Assembly: GCA_021777135.1 (NCBI GenBank)
Contig: JAJYDX010000004.1
Span: forward strand, 1-64,000
Direction of reading: 5' to 3'
DNA length: 64,000 nt
Origin: a bacterium
GTDB taxonomy: Bacteria > SZUA-79 > Acidulodesulfobacterales > Acidulodesulfobacteraceae
The first letter of the stretch is position 1. Each line of letters starts with the position of its first letter. Under the pieces are notes generated by a model, which was not told the origin of the DNA, searched no databases, and saw nothing but the letters and a program-made list of their open reading frames with translations. The translations under genes were made by a program, and so were the position numbers. Shown here piece by piece: positions 17,643 to 25,759 of the stretch.

Positions 17643-17699
17643 AATATCAAACGCCTCCAAGAATTTTTAAAAATATGTATTTTTAGTCAAACTAAAGTA

Positions 17700-18851
17700 T
17701 TATACGATATTTGAAATATTTTTGATAGAACTAAGAAGTTTTTCGTAAGCATCTTCAAATGACTTAACACCTTCAAGCTGCAGCTTTTCGCCTGCGGTAT
17801 TTAGATCTATACCGAATTCAGACAATTGACTTATTACTTTAAAAGATTCGTTAAGTTCAATGGAAGCGGTGTCTGGCATTATATTTCCATGGTCGGCTAT
17901 ATGTTCGATAGTTTCATTCGGAAGGGTATTTATAGTGTTTTTGCCTATGAAAGGCTCTACGTATTTTAAATCGTGGTATGCAGGATTTTTTGTACTGGTG
18001 CTGGCAAATAAAAGACGCTGTATATTAGCGCCTTTAGATTTTAATGCTGCAAATTCCGTGCTGTTGAAAACCTCGTTAAATTTATTAAAAATAATTTTTG
18101 AGTTTGCTACGCCGGCTTTGCCCAGTATATTTGATAATTTTTCTTTTTTGTATGGTTCTGCGTCGGCGATTAGATCGTTAAGCAATTTATCGACAAGCGT
18201 ATCGACCCTGCTTATAAAGACGCTTGCCACAGAATGAATGCCGGATAAATTAAATCCGTTTGCCAAAGCAGATTTAAGTCCTTTGATATAAGCGTCGGCA
18301 ACTGCTATATAATGATTCAGCGAAAACATTAACGTTACATTTATATTTATGCCCTTAGATATAAGTATGGGTATAGCTTCTAAGCCTTCTTTAGTGGCAG
18401 GTATTTTAATTAGGACGTTTTTTTCGTTTATAAGGGAAAATATTCTTAGCGCTTCATTTACGGATGTAGAGGTATCAGTTGCTATATCTGGTGAAACCTC
18501 TATGCTAACAAATCCGTCGCTGCCGCCTGATTTTTCATAAACCGGCTTAAGAATTTGAGCGGCAGATTTTATATCTTCTCTAGTAATAGTATCGTAAATT
18601 TCAAAAGACGTTAATTTTTCTTCGGAAAGTTTTTTAATTTTTTCCGGGTATCCGCATTTTCCAGAATTTATTGATTTTTCAAATATTGAAGGGTTAGATG
18701 TAATTCCGGTTATAATTCCGTTTTTAACTAATTTATCGAGATCGCCGGAATCTATCATACATCTCGATATATTGTCCAACCATGGACTTTGACCGAAAGA
18801 CGCCATTTTTTTAAATTTGCTGCTCCCTGAAACTATTAAATCTATATTCAA
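17700..18851 (-). CDS. tal: Transaldolase, long type
   Basis: The 383-residue protein starts at TTG with AAGGAGG eight bases upstream. It carries WLDNISR (24-30), GITSNPSIF (49-57) and the Schiff-base lysine K149 in VLIKIPATKEG, followed by GINVNVTLMFS-like and VASVFISRVDTLVD segments. It transfers dihydroxyacetone units between sugar phosphates. At about 380 residues it matches the cyanobacterial/actinobacterial class rather than the short 220-residue form. Tkt follows downstream; a phosphoesterase gene precedes it with only 26 bp between. Confidence 0.92.
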   Translation of the reverse strand: MNIDLIVSGSSKFKKMASFGQSPWLDNISRCMIDSGDLDKLVKNGIITGITSNPSIFEKSINSGKCGYPEKIKKLSEEKLTSFEIYDTITREDIKSAAQILKPVYEKSGGSDGFVSIEVSPDIATDTSTSVNEALRIFSLINEKNVLIKIPATKEGLEAIPILISKGININVTLMFSLNHYIAVADAYIKGLKSALANGFNLSGIHSVASVFISRVDTLVDKLLNDLIADAEPYKKEKLSNILGKAGVANSKIIFNKFNEVFNSTEFAALKSKGANIQRLLFASTSTKNPAYHDLKYVEPFIGKNTINTLPNETIEHIADHGNIMPDTASIELNESFKVISQLSEFGIDLNTAGEKLQLEGVKSFEDAYEKLLSSIKNISNIV

Positions 18852-18877
18852 GCTTGTAGCCTCCTTAGTTATATTAT

Positions 18878-19249
18878 TCAGTTATTTTTAAAAAAAAGCC
18901 AGTTGTTTTCTCCTGCTTTTGCAAATTTTAATAAAGTATATTCCCCGTTTAATTTATTCCCGTTAAAATAAAATATGTACTTAGTTTTATCTTTTTTTAT
19001 AAGGTTGTATATTCCGCTATCCCAAATTTTAACTTCACCTGCTCCGTAATGCCCTTCAGGTATAACCCCTTCAAAACCGGCATAAGAAAGCGGATGGTCA
19101 TCGACCTTTATGGCAAGATTCTTTTTTCCGTGTTCAAGCGGAGGCTCCTTTGGTAAAGCAAAAGAAGTTAATGCGCCGTTTTCTTCTATTCTTAAATCCC
19201 AGTGAAGATGACTTGCATTATGTTCATGAATTACAAATATTTTATCCAC
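18878..19249 (-). CDS. Stand-alone LigD-type 3'-phosphoesterase domain protein
   Basis: The 123-residue protein matches the phosphoesterase domain found at the N-terminus of ATP-dependent ligase LigD. It has HEHNASHLHWDLR at 8-20 (metal-binding histidines plus the conserved DLR) and FEGVIPEGHYGAGEV at 59-73. In LigD this domain trims 3'-phosphate and 3'-ribonucleotide ends during non-homologous end joining. No polymerase, ligase or Ku gene is nearby; free-standing copies are known in bacteria and archaea. It is the first gene of a probable operon with tal and tkt, an odd pairing. Confidence 0.88.
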   Translation of the reverse strand: MDKIFVIHEHNASHLHWDLRIEENGALTSFALPKEPPLEHGKKNLAIKVDDHPLSYAGFEGVIPEGHYGAGEVKIWDSGIYNLIKKDKTKYIFYFNGNKLNGEYTLLKFAKAGENNWLFFKNN

Positions 19250-19344
19250 TTAAAAATTATATCATAAAATAATTTATGCGGTTAATAGTTGTAATAAATT
19301 TTAGCAATATTATTTTTTATAATTTTATAATATAATGGCATTAA

Positions 19345-19374
19345 TTGATAATAAAATATTTAATAAACTATAAT
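19345..19374 (+). promoter_or_regulatory. Sigma-70-type promoter for the DoxX-like gene
   Basis: TTGATA at 19345-19350, an 18-base spacer and a consensus TATAAT at 19369-19374 lie about 30 bases before ATG 19405. The predicted transcript would have a leader of roughly 24 bases. A second TATAAT at 19331-19336 is an alternative. The region is very AT-rich, so chance matches are likely. Confidence 0.4.
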
Positions 19375-19404
19375 TTAAAGATTGTAATGTTTGACTAAAA
19401 AGAG

Positions 19405-19836
19405 ATGGCCGCTAAAAACTCAAATATCTGGAATGCTTTACTGAGGATATATACAGGTTTATTTTTTCTTTATGCGGTTCACTTTAAGCTTAACCCTGTT
19501 TTTTTTGCCGGTCTTCAAAATAAGCTTATTTATTACGCAAATCATGATCCTTTGTGGTTTTACGGTATATTTTTAAACCGCGTAGCGGTTCCTAATGCTT
19601 TTTTATTTGCAATTTTAATAGTCATGGGAGAGTTGTTTGCCGGTATTTTTTTAACGGCAGGATTTATTACGAGAGCCGCCGCCATCGCCGCAATCTTTTT
19701 AAATTTAAACTATCTGCTTGCAATGTACTGGATAAGTCCGTCACAATTAGGTATTAATCTTACGTTTATAGTATGCGAATTAGTCATAATATTTACTAAT
19801 TCTGGAAAAACGCTCGGATTAGATACATTGTTTTAG
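19405..19836 (+). CDS. DoxX-like integral membrane protein
   Basis: The 143-residue protein has four hydrophobic segments (about 10-30, 58-82, 86-108 and 112-133) and the DoxX-type N-terminal LLRIYTGLFFLYAVHFKL block, plus GELFAGIFLTAGFITRAAA. DoxX/DoxD relatives include subunits of thiosulfate:quinone oxidoreductase and many proteins of unknown role. No sulfur-oxidation partner is adjacent; the gene stands alone before tRNA-His. Family membership is fairly clear, function is not. Confidence 0.7.
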   Translation: MAAKNSNIWNALLRIYTGLFFLYAVHFKLNPVFFAGLQNKLIYYANHDPLWFYGIFLNRVAVPNAFLFAILIVMGELFAGIFLTAGFITRAAAIAAIFLNLNYLLAMYWISPSQLGINLTFIVCELVIIFTNSGKTLGLDTLF

Positions 19837-19921
19837 CCTTAATTGAAAAATATATTTAAATTTATATCAAAATCTGTTAAAATATTATCAACAAAGTTTA
19901 ATCATACCTTTATGCTTATAC

Positions 19922-19998
19922 GGTGGATGTAGCTCAGTTGGTAGAGCCCCGGATTGTGACTCCGGTGGTCGCAGGTTCAAAACCTGTCATCCACCCCA
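19922..19998 (+). tRNA. tRNA-His (GTG)
   Basis: The cloverleaf has acceptor arms GTGGATG (19923-19929) and CATCCAC (19988-19994), with the tRNA-His-specific extra G at 19922 opposite C at 19995. CCA is encoded at 19996-19998. The anticodon loop reads TTGTGAC with GTG as anticodon. It is a solitary tRNA gene. Confidence 0.96.
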
Positions 19999-20055
19999 TT
20001 TAAAACCGCATATATTATAAAGCCGTCCATATAATCATCATAAACAAAAATGGCG

Positions 20056-20712
20056 TTAAATTTTTAACAGTTCGTATTTATTTAACAGCGGTATTAATTT
20101 ATCTGTGCAAAGCCCTAGAATATTATTAAAAGACCCTGTAAAATTTTCTACGATGCCGTTTTCGTCTTGAACACCGTAGCTTCCGGCTTTGTCATAAGGC
20201 GGATATTTATTTATGTATTCAATTATTTCTGCGTCTGTTAAATATTTAATTTTAACAAGCGATTTGTCGATATCTGCTTCGTAAATATTTTTCTTGCGGT
20301 TAATAAGGCTTATCCCGGTATAAACTTCGTGGGTTTTTCCTGAAAGATGTTTTATTATGCGCTTGGCTTCAAAAAAATCTAAAGGCTTTCCGTAAACTTT
20401 TCCGTCAAGGTAAATTAATGTGTCTGCGCCTATGATAAAACTGTTGGGATAGCGGTTTTCAATACTTCTTGCTTTGTCAGTGGCAAGCATCATAATAAAG
20501 TTTTCTATTGAAATGCCGCTGTTTTTTGAATATGCCGGTTCGGTATCAATTTTGTGTTTGACAGAAATAAAATTTAATCCAAGCTTATTAAGAATACTAA
20601 TTCTTCTTTCCGAGGATGAAGCAAGGATTATAGTATTATTTTTTGGATTATCTGCATGCAAAGCCATGAAATATAAAAAATATAGACAAATTATACTTAA
20701 TTCTGAAATCAT
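20056..20712 (-). CDS. maf: Maf-family nucleoside triphosphate pyrophosphatase
   Basis: The protein has the Maf signatures: IILASSSERRISIL near the N-terminus, GADTLIYLDGKVYGKP in the middle and YDKAGSYGVQDENG toward the C-terminus, including the acidic catalytic residues. Maf proteins hydrolyse dTTP, UTP or modified nucleotides and have been linked to septum inhibition. ATG 20712 (218 residues) has a weak AAGG upstream; an internal ATG 15 codons on would give a more typical 203 residues but has no SD. The gene is single and opposite to its neighbours. Confidence 0.88.
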   Translation of the reverse strand: MISELSIICLYFLYFMALHADNPKNNTIILASSSERRISILNKLGLNFISVKHKIDTEPAYSKNSGISIENFIMMLATDKARSIENRYPNSFIIGADTLIYLDGKVYGKPLDFFEAKRIIKHLSGKTHEVYTGISLINRKKNIYEADIDKSLVKIKYLTDAEIIEYINKYPPYDKAGSYGVQDENGIVENFTGSFNNILGLCTDKLIPLLNKYELLKI

Positions 20713-20868
20713 TATAAACCTTAATGAATAATTATGATATATTAATTTAAATAGGGCTTATAAGGTAAAAATAATTAATGAATTCAAAATTTATACTTAT
20801 TAAAGTAATAATTGTAAATTGCTGGATTAAAATAAAGCATAGAATCAATAAAATATCGGAGATTACAA

Positions 20869-22632
20869 ATGAAGGAAATTAAAATAGAAGTTTGGGGCAT
20901 GACATGCGAACACTGTGTTGCCAGGGTCAATAAATTTTTAAAATCTGTAAACGGCATCGTGGAGATAAATACCAGTTTAAAGGAAAATATGTCATATATA
21001 GTCGCAGAAGACGGAACGGATGTTGAAGACATAAAATCGGCAATAGAAGAAGCTGGATATAAGACTGGGAAATATGAAATCGGTAAAAACGTGACCGGTC
21101 ACGATGAACTTTTAGGCGCAAATACCTTATCGTCAAAATTTGACAAGGGGCAGGCATTTATAGAACCGCGCAGCGGACTTTCTGACGGTAACGTAGCCGC
21201 GAACCGGAACGAAAGCCGCGATTACGATATTATTATTATCGGTGGTGGTTCCGCCGCCTTTTCGGCGGCAATATATGCAGCCGAAAAAAACAAAAAAGTT
21301 TGCGTCATAGAAAACTGGGTCATAGGCGGAACCTGTCTTAACAGAGGATGTGTTCCGTCCAAACATTTTCTTGAAGCAGGCAGGATTTTTTATGAACCTG
21401 TTAACAACAGGTATAAAGGTATAAATATAGAACGGAAATCAATCGACATGAAGTCGCTTGTCGAGGAAAAAGATGTACTTTTAACAACTTTAAGACAGGT
21501 AAAATATTACAATGTTCTTGAAGGTTATAATCAAATAAAATTTATTAAAGGAACAGGCAGGTTCATATCAAAAAACGCTGTTGAAATTCTTCCTTCCGAA
21601 ACTGGCGGTCAATCTTATGTTATTTCATCCGAAAAATTTATTATTGCAACCGGTTCCAAAAATAGGATACTTGAAATTCCTGGTCTTGGAGATACAGGCT
21701 ATATGACAAATAACGAACTCTTAGATATTAGCTATATTCCGGAAACGCTTTTAATACAAGGAACGAGAGCGTTGGCACTTGAGTTCGCGCAGATGTTTGC
21801 CAGATTTGGTTCAAAGGTTATTATAATAGGCAGGGCAGACAGGGTTGCGTTGAACGAAGAGCCGGAAATTTCAATAGCGCTGGAAGATATATTAGCAAGA
21901 GAAGGCATCGAAATCTTGCTGGATTCTGAAATAAAGAGATTATATAAGAAAGATGGTGTAAAATATGCTGAAATAGAAACGAAAGGCGTTATTAAGATTA
22001 TTGAATTCAGCGAGTTTTTAATGGCTGCTGGCATCGTAGGGAATTCTACCGAACTTAATCTTGAAGAGGCAGGTGTTGAAGTGGATAGAAACGGTTTTAT
22101 TGTAGTAAATGATGAGTTAAAAACCACGGCGGATAACATTTATGCCGCAGGAGATGTAATAGGTAGAGAGTTTTTTGTAACCGTCGCAGCTTATGAAGGA
22201 AAAATAGCGGCAAGCAATATCTTGGAAGGTACACATATAAAAACCGATTATTCAGCCGTCGCACATACTACTTTTACCGATCCGGAATTTTCTTCCGTCG
22301 GATTAACTGAGGAACAGGTAGTAAAAGCCGGCATAGAATATGAAAAAGTAGTATTTCCCGTTAGCTATATACCAAAGGCGCAGGCAATATTTAAAACGGA
22401 AGGTCTTATAAAGATGCTAGCCGAAAAAAATACCAGAAGAGTTCTTGGAATACACATTCTTGCCCATAACTCATCGGAAACTATACAACAGGCTTCGGTA
22501 TACCTGCAAAATAAATATACAACGGAGGACCTAGGTAAAGAAATAGGCGTTTACCCCACTATGGCTGAAGGACTAAAACTATGCGCTCAAGGTTTTAGCA
22601 AGGATATTAATAAACTAAGCTGTTGCGCTTAA
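20869..22632 (+). CDS. merA: Mercuric reductase with N-terminal heavy-metal-binding domain
   Basis: The 587-residue protein starts with an HMA domain (GMTCEHC at 10-16), a linker of about 50 residues, then a class-I pyridine nucleotide-disulfide oxidoreductase core: FAD motif GGGSAA (125-130), redox pair C156/C161 in GGTCLNRGCVPSK, and AAGDVIG. It ends in vicinal cysteines C585-C586 (SCCA), the tail that delivers Hg(II) in MerA. It reduces Hg(II) to Hg(0) with NADPH. CGGAG lies upstream. No merR, merT or merP is adjacent, so regulation and uptake must lie elsewhere, or it acts on Hg already inside the cell. Confidence 0.9.
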   Translation: MKEIKIEVWGMTCEHCVARVNKFLKSVNGIVEINTSLKENMSYIVAEDGTDVEDIKSAIEEAGYKTGKYEIGKNVTGHDELLGANTLSSKFDKGQAFIEPRSGLSDGNVAANRNESRDYDIIIIGGGSAAFSAAIYAAEKNKKVCVIENWVIGGTCLNRGCVPSKHFLEAGRIFYEPVNNRYKGINIERKSIDMKSLVEEKDVLLTTLRQVKYYNVLEGYNQIKFIKGTGRFISKNAVEILPSETGGQSYVISSEKFIIATGSKNRILEIPGLGDTGYMTNNELLDISYIPETLLIQGTRALALEFAQMFARFGSKVIIIGRADRVALNEEPEISIALEDILAREGIEILLDSEIKRLYKKDGVKYAEIETKGVIKIIEFSEFLMAAGIVGNSTELNLEEAGVEVDRNGFIVVNDELKTTADNIYAAGDVIGREFFVTVAAYEGKIAASNILEGTHIKTDYSAVAHTTFTDPEFSSVGLTEEQVVKAGIEYEKVVFPVSYIPKAQAIFKTEGLIKMLAEKNTRRVLGIHILAHNSSETIQQASVYLQNKYTTEDLGKEIGVYPTMAEGLKLCAQGFSKDINKLSCCA

Positions 22633-22653
22633 TCTTATTTTAAAATTTTTTAT

Positions 22654-23373
22654 TTAAATTTGAGGTCTTTTTCCGAAGATAACCGTTCCAACCCTTACAA
22701 TAGTTGCGCCTTCTTCTATTGCGACTTCAAAATCGCCAGAAGTTCCCATAGATAAAGTATGAAGCTCGTTTTTATAAATATTCTTACGGTTTATTTCTTT
22801 CAGTAACTCTTTAAGCTCTTTGAAGTATTTTCGGTTTTCTTCCGGTTCGTTTACGAGAGGAGGCATTGTCATTAGTCCAAGTAATTGCAAAGAATTATAC
22901 CGCCGTAGTTCTTTAATTATATTTGAAAGCCCTTCACTTTCTACGCCGTTTTTAGTGCTTTCTCCTGCAAGATTAACCTCGATAAGTATATTAGAAACAA
23001 TATTTTTAACGCTCGATTGTTTGTCTATTGTGGCGGCGAGGTCTATATCGTCTACGGAATGAATCAAATCGATTTTGCCAGTGATGTACTTAACCTTATT
23101 TTTTTGAAGATGGCCGATTAAATGCCAAGAAATTTTATTATGACTTTTTATAGTCAATTCTTCGTATTTAGGTAAAAATTCCTGGACGTAGTTTTCACCG
23201 AATACCGTTATGCCGGAATTAAATACTTCTTCAATCTCCACGGGCGTTCTGGTTTTAGAGGCGGCTAAAATAGTTATGTCGGAGAAATTTCTTCCGCTTT
23301 TGTCCGCGGCATTATTAATTTTTATTTTAATATCGTCGATGATTTTTTTGGTATTATGTTCGAAGTCTTTCGT
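22654..23373 (-). CDS. YggS/PROSC-type PLP homeostasis protein with apparent ACG start
   Basis: The protein is an alanine-racemase-fold PLP-binding protein that buffers pyridoxal phosphate. The first standard start, GTG at 23241, would cut off the conserved N-terminal third, including ILAASKT with the PLP lysine (codon at 23254-23256). The reading frame continues upstream through SGRNFSDITILAASKT and reaches a stop at 23374-23376 with no ATG, GTG or TTG. The first codon after that stop is ACG at 23371-23373, exactly eight bases after AAGGGG (23382-23387), giving 239 residues with the lysine at position 40, near the family norm. Downstream motifs include GENYVQE, WHLIGHLQKNK and LSMGTSGDFEVAIEEG. 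Either ACG initiates or an ATG has mutated or been misread. Confidence 0.82.
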   Translation of the reverse strand, partial: TKDFEHNTKKIIDDIKIKINNAADKSGRNFSDITILAASKTRTPVEIEEVFNSGITVFGENYVQEFLPKYEELTIKSHNKISWHLIGHLQKNKVKYITGKIDLIHSVDDIDLAATIDKQSSVKNIVSNILIEVNLAGESTKNGVESEGLSNIIKELRRYNSLQLLGLMTMPPLVNEPEENRKYFKELKELLKEINRKNIYKNELHTLSMGTSGDFEVAIEEGATIVRVGTVIFGKRPQI

Positions 23374-23499
23374 TTATTCTGCCCCTTATTTATTTAATAT
23401 GTTAATGAATATTACGACAAAAAGAGATTATTCTGCAGTTAATTATAGCATATAAATAAAAAGGGTATATCCTAAAATAACCATAATTTAGTTTTTTAT

Positions 23500-23539
23500 T
23501 TGCATAAAATTTTTTAAACAGTTAGAATATGCCACTATG
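23500..23539 (+). promoter_or_regulatory. Promoter for the MFS gene, probably leaderless
   Basis: TTGCAT at 23500-23505, a 17-base spacer and TAGAAT at 23523-23528 form a good sigma-70 promoter. ATG 23537 lies only nine bases after the -10, so the transcript should begin at or one or two bases before it. No Shine-Dalgarno is present between promoter and start. Confidence 0.5.
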
Positions 23540-24790
23540 AAAGAAACCGAAACAAAGACGGAAAAACGCACGGAAAACTCAAGCTCATTGAGTTCGACGG
23601 CTACAACTTTATTGTTAAGCCTTTCGCATTTCTTCTGTCACGTTGCAATATTGACTTACCCGGCTATTTTACTTCTTATAAAAAATAAGTTTCATACTAA
23701 TTATGAAATACTGGGAACAGTTGCCGGAATATATCTTTTTTTATTCGGCGCAGGATCCCTGCCCGTCGGTTTTATAGCCGATAAAATAAGCAAAAAATAT
23801 ATTTTGAGAATATATCTCGGCGGAATGGCTTTTTTTTCTTTTGCCGCTGCTGTTTCTAGTAATTTTTATATGTTTTGCGTTTCTATTATATTCATGGGGC
23901 TTGTTGGCAGTATTTATCATCCTGTCGGGTTGAGTATGATGTCTTTTATCGGAAAAGATAAGCTTAAGGCATTTGCAATCCACGGAATTGCTGGTACGCT
24001 TGGCGTTGCGGTAAGCGCAGCATTTGCAGGTATTACAGGATATTTTTTAGGGTATAATTTTCCTTATTTTATTCTCGGGTTTGTTTTTCTAATACTTTTT
24101 ATCCTGTCTTATATTTTAACTATAAAGGACGGACCTGAAAAAAATTATTTAGAAAACGCAAAGGAAGAGCAAGAAAGATCTTTTAAAGCAGCTTTTAAAG
24201 GCTTTCTGGTAGATTTTTTCCATTTAAATTTAATAATTATTTTTATAGTCGAATTTTTAAACGGTTTTGTTTTTCAAGGGGTTTTTTCGTTTTTACCAGC
24301 ATATGTGGGACTCGAACTTAAGAATTTTTTATTTTTTCATAACCAAGCTGCCGCGGCAGGCGGTTTTTTTGTTACCATTGCTCTAATAATCGGAGTTATA
24401 TTCCAATATAACAGCACGAAGATTACAAAAAATTATAAGCCCCATAGGGCATTTTCGGTATTAGTACTTATAAGCGGAATTTTTCTGTTGGTTTCTGGAT
24501 TAACGCACAATTTTATATTATTTATATCCATACTTGCATTTTCGGCATTTAATTTTTCCATAAATCCAATTTCAAATCTTATGATAAGCCAAAACGCGCA
24601 TCAAAAATACAGGGCTACCGCTTACGGCGTTTTTTTCTTTGCAGGTTTCGGTATCGGCTCAATCGCCGCTCCCGTAGGCGGGATAATTGCGCAGAGACTT
24701 GCCCTTCATTGGATATTTGTTCTGTATGGGCTTGTCCTGACGGCATCATTCTTAATATCTATTGCAATAAAAGATGGAAAATTTGATTAA
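23537..24790 (+). CDS. MFS transporter, fosmidomycin-resistance (FSR)-like
   Basis: The 417-residue protein has about 12 hydrophobic segments after a polar, charged N-terminal stretch of some 22 residues. It shows the MFS loop GFIADKISKKY between helices 2 and 3, and the SIYHPVGLSMMSF and HGIAGTLGVAV blocks typical of FSR-like carriers. Such carriers export drugs or small organic molecules by proton antiport. Substrate is unknown. It stands alone between yggS (opposite strand) and dut. Confidence 0.82.
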   Translation: MKETETKTEKRTENSSSLSSTATTLLLSLSHFFCHVAILTYPAILLLIKNKFHTNYEILGTVAGIYLFLFGAGSLPVGFIADKISKKYILRIYLGGMAFFSFAAAVSSNFYMFCVSIIFMGLVGSIYHPVGLSMMSFIGKDKLKAFAIHGIAGTLGVAVSAAFAGITGYFLGYNFPYFILGFVFLILFILSYILTIKDGPEKNYLENAKEEQERSFKAAFKGFLVDFFHLNLIIIFIVEFLNGFVFQGVFSFLPAYVGLELKNFLFFHNQAAAAGGFFVTIALIIGVIFQYNSTKITKNYKPHRAFSVLVLISGIFLLVSGLTHNFILFISILAFSAFNFSINPISNLMISQNAHQKYRATAYGVFFFAGFGIGSIAAPVGGIIAQRLALHWIFVLYGLVLTASFLISIAIKDGKFD

Positions 24791-24913
24791 TCTGGGATTA
24801 CGATAATTTTTTTATCATCTCTGGCAAAAAGAATACTAAAGAATCTTTTGGGAAATATTCATGTTTTAATAAATACTGTTTTTAGAAAATAAATAATAAA
24901 ATTAAATATAGAT

Positions 24914-25357
24914 ATGGATTCAGCATTTTACAATTTCTATTTAAATGTAGAGCTATTATATCCTTCTTCAGTTATGCCAAAAAGGGCTATTAAAGGAGAT
25001 GCCGGTTTAGATCTTTACGTTTGTGAAAAGACCGATTTACCGCCAGATATTTTGATTTCAGCTCATACCGGCATAAAAATAGAATTTCCGGCGGGCTATG
25101 CCGTAATTATTAAAGAGAAGTCTGGATTGGCTTTAAAAGAAATAGAAATAAAGGCTGGTGTAATAGATCACGAATATAGAGGCGAAATCATAATCTTAGC
25201 TAAAAATAAATCCAAAAATATTATTTCGTTATTACCAGGTCAAAAAATAGCCCAAATGTTAGTGGTTCCTGTATGGATAGGAGAGCCGGAATTAGTTGAA
25301 AAAGTTAATGAGAATACAGACAGAAAAGGTTATGGATTCGGGTCAACCGGGTTATAA
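24914..25357 (+). CDS. dut: dUTP diphosphatase
   Basis: The 147-residue protein contains all five dUTPase motifs in order: AGLDLYV (30-36), EKSGLA, AGVIDHEYRGEI, PGQKIAQM and, at the C-terminus, RKGYGFGSTG. It hydrolyses dUTP to dUMP as a homotrimer, keeping uracil out of DNA and feeding dTMP synthesis. It complements the family-4 uracil glycosylase encoded earlier in the window. No SD precedes the ATG; a TAAAAT at 24897-24902 allows a very short leader. Confidence 0.95.
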   Translation: MDSAFYNFYLNVELLYPSSVMPKRAIKGDAGLDLYVCEKTDLPPDILISAHTGIKIEFPAGYAVIIKEKSGLALKEIEIKAGVIDHEYRGEIIILAKNKSKNIISLLPGQKIAQMLVVPVWIGEPELVEKVNENTDRKGYGFGSTGL

Positions 25358-25393
25358 ATTAATATATTTCCTTAAAATGATAGTATTAAGTGA

Positions 25394-25427
25394 AAAATCC
25401 TATAGCCTATAAAATCCTATAGCCTAA
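25394..25427 (+). repeat. Two tandem 17-bp repeats upstream of the tRNA-tuf promoter
   Basis: Two consecutive copies of a 17-base unit (AAAATCCTATAGCCTAT, the second ending AA) run head to tail and stop eight bases before the -35 box. Sixteen of 17 positions agree. The position suggests an activator site or upstream promoter element; no known factor site is recognised. Confidence 0.6.
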
Positions 25428-25463
25428 AAAAAATGTTGACAAGCAGTTAATAATTTTGATAAT
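25426..25463 (+). promoter_or_regulatory. Promoter of the tRNA-tuf operon
   Basis: A run of eight A is followed by TG and a perfect TTGACA (25436-25441). GATAAT at 25458-25463 gives a 16-base spacer; TAATAT at 25460-25465 would give 18. Transcription would start near 25470, 37 bases before tRNA-Thr. The A8-TG-TTGACAA block recurs exactly before rpsL. Confidence 0.7.
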
Positions 25464-25506
25464 ATTAAAGTTTCTAAATTATTGGATGTTGGGAATTTTT
25501 TGCCTT

Positions 25507-25581
25507 GCTGGCGTAGCTCAATGGTAGAGCAGCTGATTTGTAATCAGCAGGTTGCGGGTTCGATTCCCATCGCCAGCTCCA
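25507..25581 (+). tRNA. tRNA-Thr (TGT)
   Basis: Acceptor arms GCTGGCG and CGCCAGC pair fully, the anticodon loop TTTGTAA carries TGT, the T-arm reads GGTTCGATTCC and CCA is encoded at 25579-25581. First tRNA of a four-gene cluster leading into tuf, in the same order as the E. coli thrU-tyrU-glyT-thrT-tufB operon. Confidence 0.96.
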
Positions 25582-25606
25582 AAATAAATTAAAAGTTTCG
25601 GGTTTA

Positions 25607-25692
25607 GGAGAGGTGCCCGAGCGGCTAAAGGGAACAGACTGTAAATCTGTCGGCGCGAGTCTACGAAGGTTCGAATCCTTCCCTCTCCACCA
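25607..25692 (+). tRNA. tRNA-Tyr (GTA)
   Basis: Acceptor GGAGAGG pairs with CCTCTCC, followed by A and encoded CCA (25690-25692). The anticodon loop CTGTAAA carries GTA. A long variable arm is present, as expected for a class II bacterial tRNA-Tyr. Confidence 0.96.
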
Positions 25693-25759
25693 TCTAAAAA
25701 GATGGACTAGCTAGCTATTAATTTTTATTTTATGTATAAACATATTATGTTTTTTAAAT

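Noticed and set aside
20869-22632. Dihydrolipoamide dehydrogenase or glutathione reductase
   Set aside because: The N-terminal HMA domain with GMTCEHC and the C-terminal vicinal cysteines are specific to mercuric reductase.
23239-23241. GTG as the start of the YggS-type gene
   Set aside because: It removes the PLP lysine and conserved N-terminal strand, and has no Shine-Dalgarno at proper spacing; the coding pattern clearly continues upstream.
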